From: Bacillus weihaiensis
GTDB lineage: Bacteria > Bacillota > Bacilli > Bacillales > Bacillaceae
Length of the DNA stretch: 64,000 nucleotides
Assembly: GCF_001889165.1 (NCBI RefSeq)
Contig: NZ_CP016020.1
Span: forward strand, 966,501 to 1,030,500
Direction: 5' to 3'
The first letter of the stretch is position 1. Every line of letters starts with the position of its first letter. The position numbers and the translations under genes are program-made. This document shows positions 38,052 to 47,209 of this stretch, in pieces. A model generated the notes under the pieces. The model did not search any database. It saw nothing but the letters and a program-made list of their open reading frames with translations, and had not been told where the DNA came from.

Positions 38052-38159
38052 AATTCTCCGTCTCCAAGTTCTGTCTCTAGTTGTGATTCTTACATTATAC
38101 AAAAAAGTACCCTACAGAGAGCACTTTTTTTAAGTGTCTACTCTATAGGGTACATTTTA

Positions 38160-38200
38160 GAAATGCCTGGCTCTTTGTTTTGTCCCAGCCTCTTTTTTAT
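38160..38200 (+). repeat. Palindromic repeat type C, right half of interrupted copy (short form)
   Basis: GAA target duplication, then ATGCCTGGCTCTTTG, TTTTGTCCCAGCCTC and a T run. Joined to the left half at 36664-36680 it gives a repeat of about 55 bases that lacks the central part of the 120-base copies. Before the insertion it probably served as terminator of moaB. Confidence 0.8.
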
Positions 38201-38267
38201 TGCTAGACGTCATGATAAAATGCTTTGACATCCAGCTTAGTGATAGTGTAATGGATTCTGTCTCAAC

Positions 38268-38579
38268 TTAAGTATGTGTCTTTGTAATGGATTGAGTTGT
38301 TCGAAACCAAATCCATAAATCATTAATAATGGATGCTAAATTTGCGATATCTTCATTTAACTGACAAGATTTGTTAAAGTCATCTTCTTGATTTAATTCA
38401 GCTTGCTTTTGATTTATTTGTTCCTCTAGATCATGAATACGGTCAGGAATTCCTCCACGAATTTGTTCCCACTTCTCGACTATTTTGTTTTGAGTCTCTA
38501 AGTTATATTGATTCCAATTGACATTTAAATGAGGTAGAAAAATTTTCAATCTTTTATCATATTTGAAATATTGATTCAC
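38268..38579 (-). CDS. Hypothetical protein, 103 residues, coiled-coil rich
   Basis: The GTG at 38579 follows TAGGGGGA at 7-base spacing and is preferred to the GTG at 38603. The N-terminal part is aromatic and basic (NQYFKYDKRLKIFLPHLNVNWNQY). The middle is predicted coiled coil (RIHDLEEQINQKQAELNQEDDF), and the end reads NDLWIWFRTTQ. No signal peptide or membrane segment. I do not recognise the family. It lies between the IS element and a GC-rich repeat scrap, in a small accessory patch before argG. Confidence 0.6.
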   Translation of the reverse strand: MNQYFKYDKRLKIFLPHLNVNWNQYNLETQNKIVEKWEQIRGGIPDRIHDLEEQINQKQAELNQEDDFNKSCQLNEDIANLASIINDLWIWFRTTQSITKTHT

Positions 38580-38636
38580 ATATAATCCCCCTACGTAAAA
38601 CACTATAAAGAATACCGTTCCTCAAGCAATCAGGGA

Positions 38637-38672
38637 TCCTCCTCGGCGTCTTCGGCTGTGGGGTTTCATTAT
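38637..38672 (-). repeat. Fragment of the GC-rich interspersed repeat
   Basis: TCCTCCTCGGCGTCTTCGG and CTGTGGGGTTTCA match the central part of the element at 14560-14680 (there CCTCCTCGGCGTAAACGCC and TGTGGGGTCTCA). Too short to be a full copy. Confidence 0.55.
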
Positions 38673-38678
38673 GACACC

Positions 38679-38954
38679 CTAACTCCAAAAAGGATAGCAC
38701 TCATAAATGGAAGACAAAGAGCGTCTTATGCGTGTCATCAAAAGGAGATCACCTAACATTTTCTTACATCCTTTTAGTGTAGCATAATCAACTTTATTCG
38801 GAAATGGATGAGAGAATGAAAGAATATAGGGCTCGATTAAATAATGAATAATGGATTTATTTTTATACAAGACTCTTTTCTTAAGCTTTGTTGCTAGCCA
38901 CAATTCCTGACAAAGAATATAGTCATCATTCACACGTAATACGTATGAAAGCAA
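38679..38954 (-). CDS. Possible hypothetical protein, up to 91 residues
   Basis: An open frame starting with TTG 38954 (or GTG eight codons later). The content is basic and aromatic: CQELWLATKLKKRVLYKNKS, then FSHPFPNKVDYATLKGCKKMLGDLLLMTRIRRSL. No clear ribosome binding site and no recognised family. It could be a real small gene or a decayed fragment of something larger. Confidence 0.35.
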   Translation of the reverse strand: MLSYVLRVNDDYILCQELWLATKLKKRVLYKNKSIIHYLIEPYILSFSHPFPNKVDYATLKGCKKMLGDLLLMTRIRRSLSSIYECYPFWS

Positions 38955-39064
38955 AAAAGGAAACAGCTACTCTCCCTATACAGAGAGAAAAACCTTATGA
39001 ATAGAGGGAATCCGGACCCTGGGTTTTTATTAGGAAGGCAATAATCCATATGAAAACTGCTTTA

Positions 39065-39078
39065 TACAAAAATATTCA
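39065..39078. promoter_or_regulatory. Candidate arginine-regulator (AhrC/ArgR) box upstream of argG
   Basis: TACAAAAATATTCA, read on the minus strand as TGAATATTTTTGTA, resembles one ARG-box half of the WNTGAATWWWWATTCANW type. It lies about 130 bases before argG, just upstream of a TTGACG (39098-39103) that could be the -35 box; a weak -10 TAAAGT follows at 18-base spacing. Arginine repression of argGH is established for Bacillus; this site is inference. Confidence 0.45.
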
Positions 39079-39197
39079 GAAATATGCAACTTTCCTATTG
39101 ACGGATTAGGGAAAGAGTTGGTAAAGTGATATTTATATAAAAGATGTATTTTTATTAGGTGATATTAATTTTTATACACTTGGGAGGAACAGACAAA

Positions 39198-40397
39198 ATG
39201 AAAAAAGTAGTTTTAGCATACTCCGGGGGATTAGATACTTCCGTTGCGATAAAATGGTTACAAGAACAAGGTTATGAAGTAGTTGCTTGTTGTTTAGACG
39301 TAGGTGAGGGAAAGGATACTGCATTTGTTCAACAGAAGGCGTTACAAGTGGGTGCAGTTGAATCCTACATGATCGATGCTAAAGAAGAATATGCATATGA
39401 TTTCGCATTACTTGCCCTTCAGGCACATGCTCTATATGAAGGGAAATATCCTCTTGTTTCAGCACTTTCTCGCCCTTTAATTGCTAAGAAGCTTGTTGAA
39501 ATTGCAGAAAAAGAAAATGCAGTTGCCATTGCACATGGATGTACGGGAAAAGGCAATGACCAAGTGCGCTTTGAAGTATCAATAAAAGCATTGAATCCTG
39601 ATTTAGAAGTACTCGCTCCAGTGAGAGAATGGGGATGGTCCCGTGAAGAGGAAATTGAATATGCAGTTAAACATGATATTCCAATTCCAATTAATCTAGA
39701 CAGTCCGTATTCTATTGATCAAAATTTATGGGGACGAAGTAACGAATGTGGAATTCTAGAAGATCCATGGGCTGCTCCTCCAGAGGGTGCTTACGATTTA
39801 ACTGTTCCTCTTGAGAAGACACCGAATGAGCCGGAAATCATTGAAATTGCTTTTGAAAAAGGTGTGCCAGTAAAGCTTAATGATCAAGAATATCCTTTAC
39901 ATGAATTAATTCTTGAATTAAATGAAGTGGCTGGTAAACATGGTGTTGGGCGTATTGATCACGTAGAAAATCGTCTAGTAGGTATTAAATCTCGTGAAGT
40001 TTATGAATGCCCAGGTGCAATGACGCTAATTAAAGCACATAAAGAACTTGAGGATTTAACATTAGTAAAAGAAGTTGCTCACTTTAAACCTATGATTGAA
40101 AATAAATTAACGGAAGTGATCTATAACGGTCTATGGTTCTCTCCGTTAAAAGACGCATTACATGCATTTTTAAAAGAAACTCAAAAGTTTGTCACGGGAA
40201 CAGTACGAGTGAAATTATTTAAAGGTCACGCTATTGTTGAAGGAAGAAAATCGGAGTACTCATTATATGATGAAAAGCTTGCAACCTATACGAAGGATGA
40301 TGCATTCGACCATAATGCGGCAGTTGGATTTATTGAGCTATGGGGACTTCCTACGAAAGTGAATAGTATGGTGAAAAATTCGAAGGTGGAAGTATGA
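39198..40397 (+). CDS. argG: Argininosuccinate synthase
   Basis: Joins citrulline and aspartate with ATP to give argininosuccinate. The 399-residue protein has the ATP pyrophosphatase P-loop [15 protein letters not shown] at the N-terminus, then [14 protein letters not shown] and GRSNECG. ATG 39198 with GGGAGG 10 bases upstream is preferred to the frame start at 39159. The TGA stop overlaps argH ATG by 4 bases. Confidence 0.97.
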   Translation: MKKVVLAYSGGLDTSVAIKWLQEQGYEVVACCLDVGEGKDTAFVQQKALQVGAVESYMIDAKEEYAYDFALLALQAHALYEGKYPLVSALSRPLIAKKLVEIAEKENAVAIAHGCTGKGNDQVRFEVSIKALNPDLEVLAPVREWGWSREEEIEYAVKHDIPIPINLDSPYSIDQNLWGRSNECGILEDPWAAPPEGAYDLTVPLEKTPNEPEIIEIAFEKGVPVKLNDQEYPLHELILELNEVAGKHGVGRIDHVENRLVGIKSREVYECPGAMTLIKAHKELEDLTLVKEVAHFKPMIENKLTEVIYNGLWFSPLKDALHAFLKETQKFVTGTVRVKLFKGHAIVEGRKSEYSLYDEKLATYTKDDAFDHNAAVGFIELWGLPTKVNSMVKNSKVEV

Positions 40398-41767
40398 AAA
40401 AACTTTGGGGTGGAAGATTCCAAAAAACCCCTGAGCAGTGGGTGGATGAATTTGGAGCATCCATCCACTTTGATCAGGAATTAGTGGAAGAAGATCTTAC
40501 TGGTAGTTTAGCTCATGTTGAAATGCTTGGGAAATGTGGCATCATCTCACAAGAGGAAGCTGAACTCATTACCAAAGGCTTAAAAACTCTCTTACAAAAA
40601 GCACAAAATAATGAACTCTCCTTCTCAGTAGCATATGAAGACATTCATTTAAATATTGAAAAGCTACTTATTGATGAAATAGGACCTGTTGGTGGAAAGT
40701 TACATACAGGTAGAAGTAGAAATGATCAGGTAGCAACGGATATGCATTTATATTTGCGGAAGCATGTTCAAACGATCATTGAATTAATAAAAGGACTGCA
40801 AGCAACTCTATTAACAAAAGCAGAAGAACATGTGGAAACTATTTTACCTGGATACACACATCTCCAACGCGCGCAACCCATTTCATTTGCTCATCATTTA
40901 ATGGCATATTATTGGATGTTAGATCGAGATAAACAAAGGTTTCAAGAGTCTCAGAAGAGAATTAATCTTTCTCCTTTAGGAAGTGCCGCTCTTGCTGGGA
41001 CGACATTTCCTATTGATCGTGCTTTTACTGCCGACAAATTACAGTTTGAAGGAATGTATGAAAATAGCCTGGACGGTGTTAGTGATCGTGATTTCATCAT
41101 TGAATTTTTAAGCAACAGCTCCTTAACAATGATGCATTTATCACGTCTTTGCGAAGAAATTATTTTGTGGTGTTCTCAAGAGTTTCAATTTATTGAACTG
41201 GATGATACGTATGCAACAGGAAGTAGTATCATGCCACAAAAGAAAAATCCAGACATGGCTGAGCTCATTAGGGGTAAAACGGGTAGAGTTTATGGGAACT
41301 TAATGTCTCTACTAACGATTTTAAAAGGGCTACCTTTAGCTTACAATAAAGATCTTCAAGAAGATAAAGAAGGTATGTTTGATACGGTGAAAACAATGGA
41401 GGGAAGTCTTCAGATTTTCATAGGCATGATGGAAACCTTAAAGGTAAACAAGGAAAAAATGGAACAGGCTACGAAAGAAGACTTTTCTAACGCAACTGAG
41501 CTTGCCGATTACCTATCAACAAAAGGTATGCCTTTTAGAGATGCACATGAGGTAGTAGGAACACTTGTTTACCAATGTATCACCTCAGGTATTTATTTAA
41601 AGGATCTACCTTTTGAAGAATATAAGAAAGCATCACATTTATTTGAAGAGGATGTATATGAAGTCATTAATCCATATGAGGCCGTCAGAAAAAGGATGAG
41701 TGCTGGTGGAACCGGATTTGACGTTGTGAGACAAGCGATAGAAAAAGCGAAGGAAAACTTAAATTAA
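40394..41767 (+). CDS. argH: Argininosuccinate lyase
   Basis: Splits argininosuccinate to arginine and fumarate. The 457-residue protein of the fumarase/aspartase superfamily has [30 protein letters not shown]-type sequence ([17 protein letters not shown], about 155-171) and the catalytic serine loop [12 protein letters not shown] (about 279-290). It overlaps argG by 4 bases (ATGA), so it is translationally coupled. Confidence 0.97.
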   Translation: MKKLWGGRFQKTPEQWVDEFGASIHFDQELVEEDLTGSLAHVEMLGKCGIISQEEAELITKGLKTLLQKAQNNELSFSVAYEDIHLNIEKLLIDEIGPVGGKLHTGRSRNDQVATDMHLYLRKHVQTIIELIKGLQATLLTKAEEHVETILPGYTHLQRAQPISFAHHLMAYYWMLDRDKQRFQESQKRINLSPLGSAALAGTTFPIDRAFTADKLQFEGMYENSLDGVSDRDFIIEFLSNSSLTMMHLSRLCEEIILWCSQEFQFIELDDTYATGSSIMPQKKNPDMAELIRGKTGRVYGNLMSLLTILKGLPLAYNKDLQEDKEGMFDTVKTMEGSLQIFIGMMETLKVNKEKMEQATKEDFSNATELADYLSTKGMPFRDAHEVVGTLVYQCITSGIYLKDLPFEEYKKASHLFEEDVYEVINPYEAVRKRMSAGGTGFDVVRQAIEKAKENLN

Positions 41768-41839
41768 CATGTTATCGGTATAAGCTTCTTATTTCATGAC
41801 ACACTATATTGGAGTAATAGAAATAAGGAGTGGGAAAAA

Positions 41840-42007
41840 ATGAAGGAAAAACGAGTGAATAGACAAACGTACTACTATGATCATTTAGGGGAAGCGGAAA
41901 CGATGCAACAGCTGACAGACTCCTATTCCAGTGGAGTAGTAGAACAGCAATACGATCCAAACTTTCTTCAAGAGCACCTTCGCTACCCTAAAAACTATGA
42001 ACTCTAA
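41840..42007 (+). CDS. Small hypothetical protein, 55 residues
   Basis: ATG 41840 follows AAGGAG at 9 bases. The protein is charged and tyrosine-rich (KRVNRQTYYYDHLGEAETMQQL, then EQQYDPNFLQEHLRYPKNYEL), with no membrane segment. A strong terminator follows two bases after the stop. The ribosome binding site, terminator and protein-like composition support a real gene in the gap after argH. I do not recognise the family. Confidence 0.65.
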   Translation: MKEKRVNRQTYYYDHLGEAETMQQLTDSYSSGVVEQQYDPNFLQEHLRYPKNYEL

Positions 42008-42008
42008 A

Positions 42009-42045
42009 AAATAGCTGGCGCTTAAAAGCCAGCTATTTTTTTTCA
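42009..42045. terminator. Terminator after the small gene downstream of argGH
   Basis: Perfect stem AAATAGCTGGC with GCCAGCTATTT around an 8-base loop, then a run of T. Confidence 0.9.
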
Positions 42046-42372
42046 CGTGATAGAGTGTAGATTTCATTTCTCTCTTAGGCATGCGCCTTGCATTTTTCTT
42101 ACCTCAAGGATATTTTCATAACTATTTTATGTTTTATGTATAAAAAAGGAAATTACCAGTATGAAGTCCACTGGCATTTTTTTTAGGGCTAGATACTACT
42201 ATACCTGTTAGAAACAATCTTTTAGAAAAAAGTCTAGATCAAACAAAAATCAACAAATTTCAAAGCAAGTTCATTGTAAAATAATGAAAAGACTAGCACA
42301 ATAGAAGTAGCAAAAGCAGTTTTGTTAGGTTAATGTAAAAAGAGAAGGTTAAGTTAGGGGAGGAACTGTATC
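42046..42372. other. Spacer before the SDR gene
   Basis: About 330 AT-rich bases. A second small hairpin with a long T run (ACCAGT/ACTGG at 42157-42175, then eight T) looks like a terminator with no gene in front of it. Nothing else is clear. Confidence 0.35.
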
Positions 42373-43137
42373 GTGCGACGACATGCCCTGATAACGGCTG
42401 GTGCAAAAGGGTTAGGAAAAAAAGTAACAGAAGAATTTCTAAATAAGGGATATTCCGTTACAGTGAATTATCGTAAAGATTCTCATGCAATTGAAGAATT
42501 TAAAGATTCATTTTCACATATGAATGATTGTTTATTGTTTATTAAAGGTGATGTAACACAAAAAGAAGATTTAACTAGAATGATTGATGTGACAATGGAG
42601 CGCTTTGGCCGAATTGACTGTCTCATTAATAACGCGGGTCCTTACATATTCGACCGAAAAAAATTGGCTGATTATACAGATGATGAATGGTATCAGATGA
42701 TAGAAGGTAACTTAAGTTCTGTTTTCCATCTCTTTAAAAAGGTCGTTCCCATTATGAGAGCCCAACAATTCGGTAGAATTATTACATATGGATTTCAAGG
42801 GGCTGAATCTTCTCCTGGTTGGCTTCACCGTTCTGCTTTTGGTGCAGCAAAAGTCGGTCTTGTTTCTTTAACAAAATCAATTAGTATCGAGGAAGCAGAA
42901 AACGGTATTACAGCTAACATGATTTCCCCTGGAATCATTGTTGGGGAAATGAAAGAAGCAACAATTGAAGAGTCGCGCCTTATACCTGATTCACAAACCC
43001 CTATTGGAAGATCTGGGACAGGAGAGGACATTGCACGAATGATTTCTTTTATCTGTGATGAAAATTCTGACATGATTACGGGTTCTGTTATTGAAGTAAC
43101 AGGTGGAGCAAATGTTATCCACCGTTTTCAAAAATAA
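42373..43137 (+). CDS. ytkK: Short-chain dehydrogenase/reductase (YtkK-like) lacking the catalytic tyrosine
   Basis: A 254-residue Rossmann-fold SDR of the FabG-like type. The coenzyme motif is TAGAKGLGKKV near the N-terminus, followed by NNAGPYIF (about 85) and a C-terminal ITGSVIEVTGG. The usual active-site YxxxK is FGAAK here (in RSAFGAAKVGLVSL, about 156-160), so the proton-donating tyrosine is Phe while the lysine is kept. It may therefore have lost reductase activity or use another residue. GTG 42373 follows GGGGAGG by 9 bases. Monocistronic; followed by a type C palindromic repeat. Confidence 0.85.
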   Translation: MRRHALITAGAKGLGKKVTEEFLNKGYSVTVNYRKDSHAIEEFKDSFSHMNDCLLFIKGDVTQKEDLTRMIDVTMERFGRIDCLINNAGPYIFDRKKLADYTDDEWYQMIEGNLSSVFHLFKKVVPIMRAQQFGRIITYGFQGAESSPGWLHRSAFGAAKVGLVSLTKSISIEEAENGITANMISPGIIVGEMKEATIEESRLIPDSQTPIGRSGTGEDIARMISFICDENSDMITGSVIEVTGGANVIHRFQK

Positions 43138-43189
43138 AAGCTGCTTATCTATTTATTGAGCATGAAAGTCTGTCAATCATTAAAAGTAG

Positions 43190-43315
43190 AGGCTGGGACA
43201 GAAGTGCCTGGCACCTTATCGTAACGACTATATGTACGCACTGATTTATCTAGTGCACACAATAGATTGTATCGAAGGGTGCCTGGCTCTTTGTTTTGTC
43301 CCAGCCTCTTTCTCT
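43190..43315. repeat. Palindromic repeat type C, copy 2 (full length)
   Basis: About 125 bases bounded by inverted ends GAGGCTGGGACAGAA and TTTTGTCCCAGCCTC. An inner GTGCCTGGCACC palindrome and a near-repeat GGTGCCTGGCTC occur inside. The reverse complement of 27558-27678 aligns with it throughout. It follows the SDR gene by about 50 bases and ends in a T run, so it can act as terminator. Confidence 0.85.
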
Positions 43316-43460
43316 TTCGGGAGGCCAATTAAGCTTGGTGAATACGGGAAAAGAAAATATGGATATATTTCACACAAGAATGGACCTGTTATATGACGTA
43401 ATCATATGATGAATTACGGTCATACTGATAAGGACGTTTAATGGAATAGGAGGAAACAGC

Positions 43461-44582
43461 ATGAAGATTGGCGTACCGGCTGAGATAAAGAATAATGAAA
43501 ATCGGGTAGCAATGACTCCTGCGGGTGCATTTCATCTCGTGAAATCAGGTCATGAAGTATACATTGAAAAAAATGCAGGGGTAGGCTCTGGTTTTTCAGA
43601 CGAGCAGTATGCAAAAGCGGGGGCGCAAATTGTAGCGACTCCAGAACAAGCGTGGGCAATGGATCTAGTAATGAAGGTTAAAGAACCCATTAAGGAAGAG
43701 TATCACTATTTTAGAGAAGATTTACTCTTGTTTACGTATTTGCATTTGGCGCCAGAGCCAGAATTAACCAAGGCGTTAATGGATAAAAAGGTAATAGCGA
43801 TAGCCTATGAGACGGTTCAACTCCCAGATGGTTCACTGCCACTCCTTACTCCAATGAGTGAGGTAGCTGGAAGAATGGCTTCCCAAATAGGGGCACAGTT
43901 CCTAGAAAAGCCACGTGGTGGAAAAGGTATTCTCCTAGCTGGTGTACCAGGCACGCAGAGAGGCAAGGTGACGATTATTGGTGGAGGTGTAGCAGGGACT
44001 AACGCAGCTAAGATTGCGATTGGTTTAGGAGGAGATGTAACAATACTAGATGTTAACCCTGAGCGACTGAGACAAGTAGATGATTTGTTTGGTCATTCTA
44101 TTTCTACCCTCATCTCTAACCCTCTTACAATCTCAGAAGCTGTGCACCAATCAGACTTAGTGATTGGTGCAGTCCTCATACCTGGTGCAAGAGCACCTAA
44201 ATTAGTATCTGAAGAGGATGTTAAATCCATGTCTAAAGGATCTGTTATTGTGGATATTGCGATTGATCAAGGTGGGATTTTTGCTACTACAGATAAAATA
44301 ACAACACATGACAATCCAACCTACGAAAAACATGGGGTTCTTCATTACGCAGTAGCAAATATGCCAGGCGCTGTGCCAAGAACATCCACAATTGCACTCA
44401 CAAATGTAACGGTCCCTTATGCCGTTCAACTTGCAAATAAAGGGTACAAGAAAGCATGTTTAGAAAATGAAGCTTTATTAAAAGGAATTAATACCATTGG
44501 TGGCTATGTAACTTATGAAGCTGTAGCTGATGCGCAAGGATTGACCTATTCTGATGCAAGAACGTTTTTACTTGGAATATGA
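43461..44582 (+). CDS. ald: Alanine dehydrogenase
   Basis: NAD-dependent reversible deamination of L-alanine to pyruvate and ammonia, used for alanine catabolism and during sporulation. The 373-residue protein has the N-terminal substrate domain ([26 protein letters not shown] with the catalytic Lys near 75; [12 protein letters not shown] with the catalytic His near 96) and the NAD-binding loop [16 protein letters not shown] (about 171-186). AGGAGG lies 9 bases before ATG 43461. Confidence 0.96.
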   Translation: MKIGVPAEIKNNENRVAMTPAGAFHLVKSGHEVYIEKNAGVGSGFSDEQYAKAGAQIVATPEQAWAMDLVMKVKEPIKEEYHYFREDLLLFTYLHLAPEPELTKALMDKKVIAIAYETVQLPDGSLPLLTPMSEVAGRMASQIGAQFLEKPRGGKGILLAGVPGTQRGKVTIIGGGVAGTNAAKIAIGLGGDVTILDVNPERLRQVDDLFGHSISTLISNPLTISEAVHQSDLVIGAVLIPGARAPKLVSEEDVKSMSKGSVIVDIAIDQGGIFATTDKITTHDNPTYEKHGVLHYAVANMPGAVPRTSTIALTNVTVPYAVQLANKGYKKACLENEALLKGINTIGGYVTYEAVADAQGLTYSDARTFLLGI

Positions 44583-44593
44583 GATAGGTAGTT

Positions 44594-44632
44594 AAAGGTT
44601 GATTCAGAAATGGAGTCAACCTTTTACTTTTT
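44594..44632 (+). terminator. Terminator of ald
   Basis: Stem AAAGGTTGA (44594-44602) with TCAACCTTT (44615-44623), then TACTTTTTA. Confidence 0.75.
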
Positions 44633-44739
44633 AGAAAATGTCTCTCTTATGTTTTAACTAGTAATGAGCATGGGTATGATTTTATAGATAAGGTAATATC
44701 GATAATGAGGTAGAAAAAAGTGGAGGAGATGTAACGAGT

Positions 44740-45423
44740 ATGGACATTTCATTTCATGGACACTCTGTTGTTCAGATACGAACTTCTTCTAATAAGAAAA
44801 TCATAATTGATCCTTTTATTAATGGGAATAATCAGACGGATCTAGAGGTTGAGAACATAGAGGTGGATGTGATTATCTTAACACATGGTCATAATGATCA
44901 TGTAGGAGATACGGTTGAGATTGCAAAGAAGAATAATGCGCTAGTGATTGCTCCGTATGAATTAGCAGTTTACATAGGAAATAAAGGAATCAACTATCAT
45001 CCAATGAATATAGGTGGATCCTATCAATTTGATTTTGGAACGGTTAAACTAACACAAGCATTTCATGGATCTAGTTATCAAGATGAGGAAGGAACTGTTA
45101 TTTATACGGGAATGCCGTCAGGCGTATTGTTCACAAGTGATGATAAGACCATTTACCATGCAGGAGATACAGCCCTTTTTTCTGATATGAAAATGATAGG
45201 TGAATTACATCCTATTGATTTGGCGTTTTTACCAATAGGTGATAATTTAACAATGGGTCCCGAAGATGCAAAGATTGCAGCTAACTGGTTACATGCAAAG
45301 CGTGTGGTTCCAATTCATTATGATACATTTGACTTTATTAAACAGGATCCAAATCATTTCGTTTCAATGTTACCTGAAGGTGTAGGTCTAGCTCTAAAAG
45401 CTGGAGAGAAGATTACACTGTAA
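44740..45423 (+). CDS. ytkL: Metallo-beta-lactamase-fold hydrolase YtkL (UPF0173)
   Basis: A 227-residue metal-dependent hydrolase. It has the HxHxDH motif as HGHNDHVGD (about residues 51-59), a further metal-site segment [13 protein letters not shown] with Asp and VPIHYDTF with His near the C-terminus. The natural substrate is unknown; the family is conserved in Bacillus next to ald. GTGGAGGAG precedes ATG 44740. Confidence 0.9.
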   Translation: MDISFHGHSVVQIRTSSNKKIIIDPFINGNNQTDLEVENIEVDVIILTHGHNDHVGDTVEIAKKNNALVIAPYELAVYIGNKGINYHPMNIGGSYQFDFGTVKLTQAFHGSSYQDEEGTVIYTGMPSGVLFTSDDKTIYHAGDTALFSDMKMIGELHPIDLAFLPIGDNLTMGPEDAKIAANWLHAKRVVPIHYDTFDFIKQDPNHFVSMLPEGVGLALKAGEKITL

Positions 45424-45438
45424 ATAATTGTTGTCCAA

Positions 45439-45470
45439 GAGAAGTGAGCAGAGATGTTCACTTCTTTTTT
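45439..45470. terminator. Terminator of ytkL
   Basis: Perfect stem AGAAGTGA (45439-45446) with TCACTTCT (45458-45465), then a T run. Confidence 0.85.
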
Positions 45471-45508
45471 GTGGTGTACATGCATAGGATGTAGTAAAAG
45501 AAGAAGGG

Positions 45509-45760
45509 ATGATGACAGTGAAAAATTTATTCTATGCGATGATTGCATTAATGTCTCTCTATTTTGCCCTACAGAAAATTACTTTATCAGGTAATCATAT
45601 GGAAACTGTATTTGCGATGAGTTGGTTATGTTTAGCGGTGTTTGTCATTGGAGGAAACCTTGCCCATTATTTATATCGTCCTAAGCAAGCATCAATGAGA
45701 CAAGATAAGGAAGTTAAGCATTATATACAGAAAAAGAGACAACGCCAAATGATGCGTTGA
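45509..45760 (+). CDS. Small two-span membrane protein, unrecognised
   Basis: An 83-residue protein with two membrane segments (about 6-22 and 33-55) and a very basic cytoplasmic tail (KHYIQKKRQRQMMR). Two ATGs (45509, 45512) lie directly after GAAGAAGGG, so the first is probably too close; GTG 45518 is also possible. It lies between ytkL and ytoI on the same strand, and I do not recognise the family. Confidence 0.7.
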   Translation: MMTVKNLFYAMIALMSLYFALQKITLSGNHMETVFAMSWLCLAVFVIGGNLAHYLYRPKQASMRQDKEVKHYIQKKRQRQMMR

Positions 45761-45845
45761 TATAAGCTTCTATCACCCTTATAATAAAAGGACATACAAG
45801 GAAAATGATAGCCGTTAGGAATGCATGAAAAAAGGGTGATGAAGC

Positions 45846-47162
45846 TTGGCTACAAAGCATGAGCAAATTTTACAATATATTAATTCTCTACCGGTTGGAG
45901 AAAAGATTTCCGTACGTCAAATAGCAAAAGATATAAATGTAAGTGAGGGAACAGCTTATCGAGCAATAAAAGAGGCTGAAAATAAAGGATATGTGAGCAC
46001 CATTGAACGTGTAGGTACTATTCGCATTGAAACAAAGAAAAAAGAAAATTTTGAGAAATTAACGTATGCTGAAGTGGTGAACATTGTAGATGGACAAGTG
46101 TTAGGTGGACGAGCTGGTCTACATAAAACATTAAATAAATTTGTTATTGGGGCAATGAAATTAGAAGCGATGATGCGATATACGGGCGCAGGAAACTTGT
46201 TGATCGTCGGGAATCGAACGAACGCTCATCAATATGCTCTAGAAGCTGGAGCAGCCGTTCTTATAACAGGTGGCTTTGACACAGAAGATCATGTGAAAAA
46301 ACTTGCGGATGAACTAGAACTTCCAATTATCTCAACGAGCTATGATACGTTTACAGTCGGAACAATGATTAATCGTGCGATTTATGATCAGTTGATTAAG
46401 AAAGAGATTGTACAAGTTGAAGATATTCTCACACCAGTGGACAAAACGATCTGTCTCAATGTACAAGATACGGTATCAATTTGGTATCAGCATAATTATG
46501 AAACAGGTCATGGTCGTTTTCCTGTCATAGATCAAAATAGGAAGGTACATGGAATTGTAACGTCAAAGGATATAATGGGCTATGACCATTCGGTGTTGAT
46601 TGAAAAAGTCATGACTAAAAACCCGATTACGGTGCTCGGAAAAACATCAGTCGCTTCAGCAGCTCAAATGATGGTATGGGAAGGGATTGAGGTTTTACCA
46701 GTTGTCGATAATCAAAACCGTCTACAAGGAATGATTAGTCGTCAAGATGTACTAAAAGCCCTTCAGGTGATCCAAAGGCAACCACAGATTGGGGAGAAGC
46801 TGGATGATATCGTAACGAATCAATTTTTGCCTATAGAGGATGAATCTAAAAGAAGCAACGTATTTCGCTGTGAGGTTAGCCCGCAAATGACCAATCATTT
46901 GGGAACCATTTCTTATGGAGTATTTACTACTCTTGTAACCGAATCAGTTAATCGCTACTTACGTGCACAGAAAAAAGGGGATATCATCGTAGAAAACATA
47001 ACAATTTACTTTATAAAGCCCGTTCAAATGGAGTCAATGCTTGAAATTCATCCGAAAATACTCGAGGTTGGTCGGAAGTTTGGAAAGATTGATATAGAGG
47101 CTTATAGTGATGGACTTGTAGTAGGTAAGGCAATGATGATGGTTCAATTAATAGAAAGATAA
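45846..47162 (+). CDS. ytoI: YtoI, HTH-DRTGG-CBS-hotdog fusion protein
   Basis: A 438-residue multidomain protein. In order: a winged helix-turn-helix of GntR-like type (about 1-62, VRQIAKDINVSEGTAYRAIKEAENKGYVSTI), a DRTGG domain (about 70-185), two CBS domains (about 190-310, PITVLGKTSVASAAQMMVWEGIEVLPVVD) and a C-terminal hotdog-fold thioesterase-like domain (about 335-438). The CBS pair probably binds an adenine nucleotide. It may be a regulator with an acyl-CoA-sensing domain; the role is not established. TTG 45846 follows AAGGGTGATG. In B. subtilis it neighbours ytpI and nrnA, as here. Confidence 0.88.
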   Translation: MATKHEQILQYINSLPVGEKISVRQIAKDINVSEGTAYRAIKEAENKGYVSTIERVGTIRIETKKKENFEKLTYAEVVNIVDGQVLGGRAGLHKTLNKFVIGAMKLEAMMRYTGAGNLLIVGNRTNAHQYALEAGAAVLITGGFDTEDHVKKLADELELPIISTSYDTFTVGTMINRAIYDQLIKKEIVQVEDILTPVDKTICLNVQDTVSIWYQHNYETGHGRFPVIDQNRKVHGIVTSKDIMGYDHSVLIEKVMTKNPITVLGKTSVASAAQMMVWEGIEVLPVVDNQNRLQGMISRQDVLKALQVIQRQPQIGEKLDDIVTNQFLPIEDESKRSNVFRCEVSPQMTNHLGTISYGVFTTLVTESVNRYLRAQKKGDIIVENITIYFIKPVQMESMLEIHPKILEVGRKFGKIDIEAYSDGLVVGKAMMMVQLIER

Positions 47163-47209
47163 GAAGCTGTGTACGGTTAGATTAGAGAAGCAACAATGTT
47201 TCATAGGTC

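Larger units (their letters stand above)
36681..38159 (-). mobile_element. Complete IS3-family insertion sequence (IS150-like), 1479 bp
   Basis: Terminal inverted repeats share TAAAATGTACCCT at the outer ends (36681-36693 and, inverted, 38147-38159), with further partial matching inside. A 3-base target duplication GAA flanks the element (36678-36680 and 38160-38162). It carries two overlapping genes, orfA and orfB, on the minus strand with an A-AAA-AAG slippage site. All parts look intact, so it may still be active and is probably a recent insertion. It sits inside a type C palindromic repeat. Confidence 0.92.

Noticed and set aside
43404-43424. Palindromic TAATCATATGATGAATTA before ald as a regulator site
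   Set aside because: An AT-rich partial palindrome that matches no operator I know; chance is likely.
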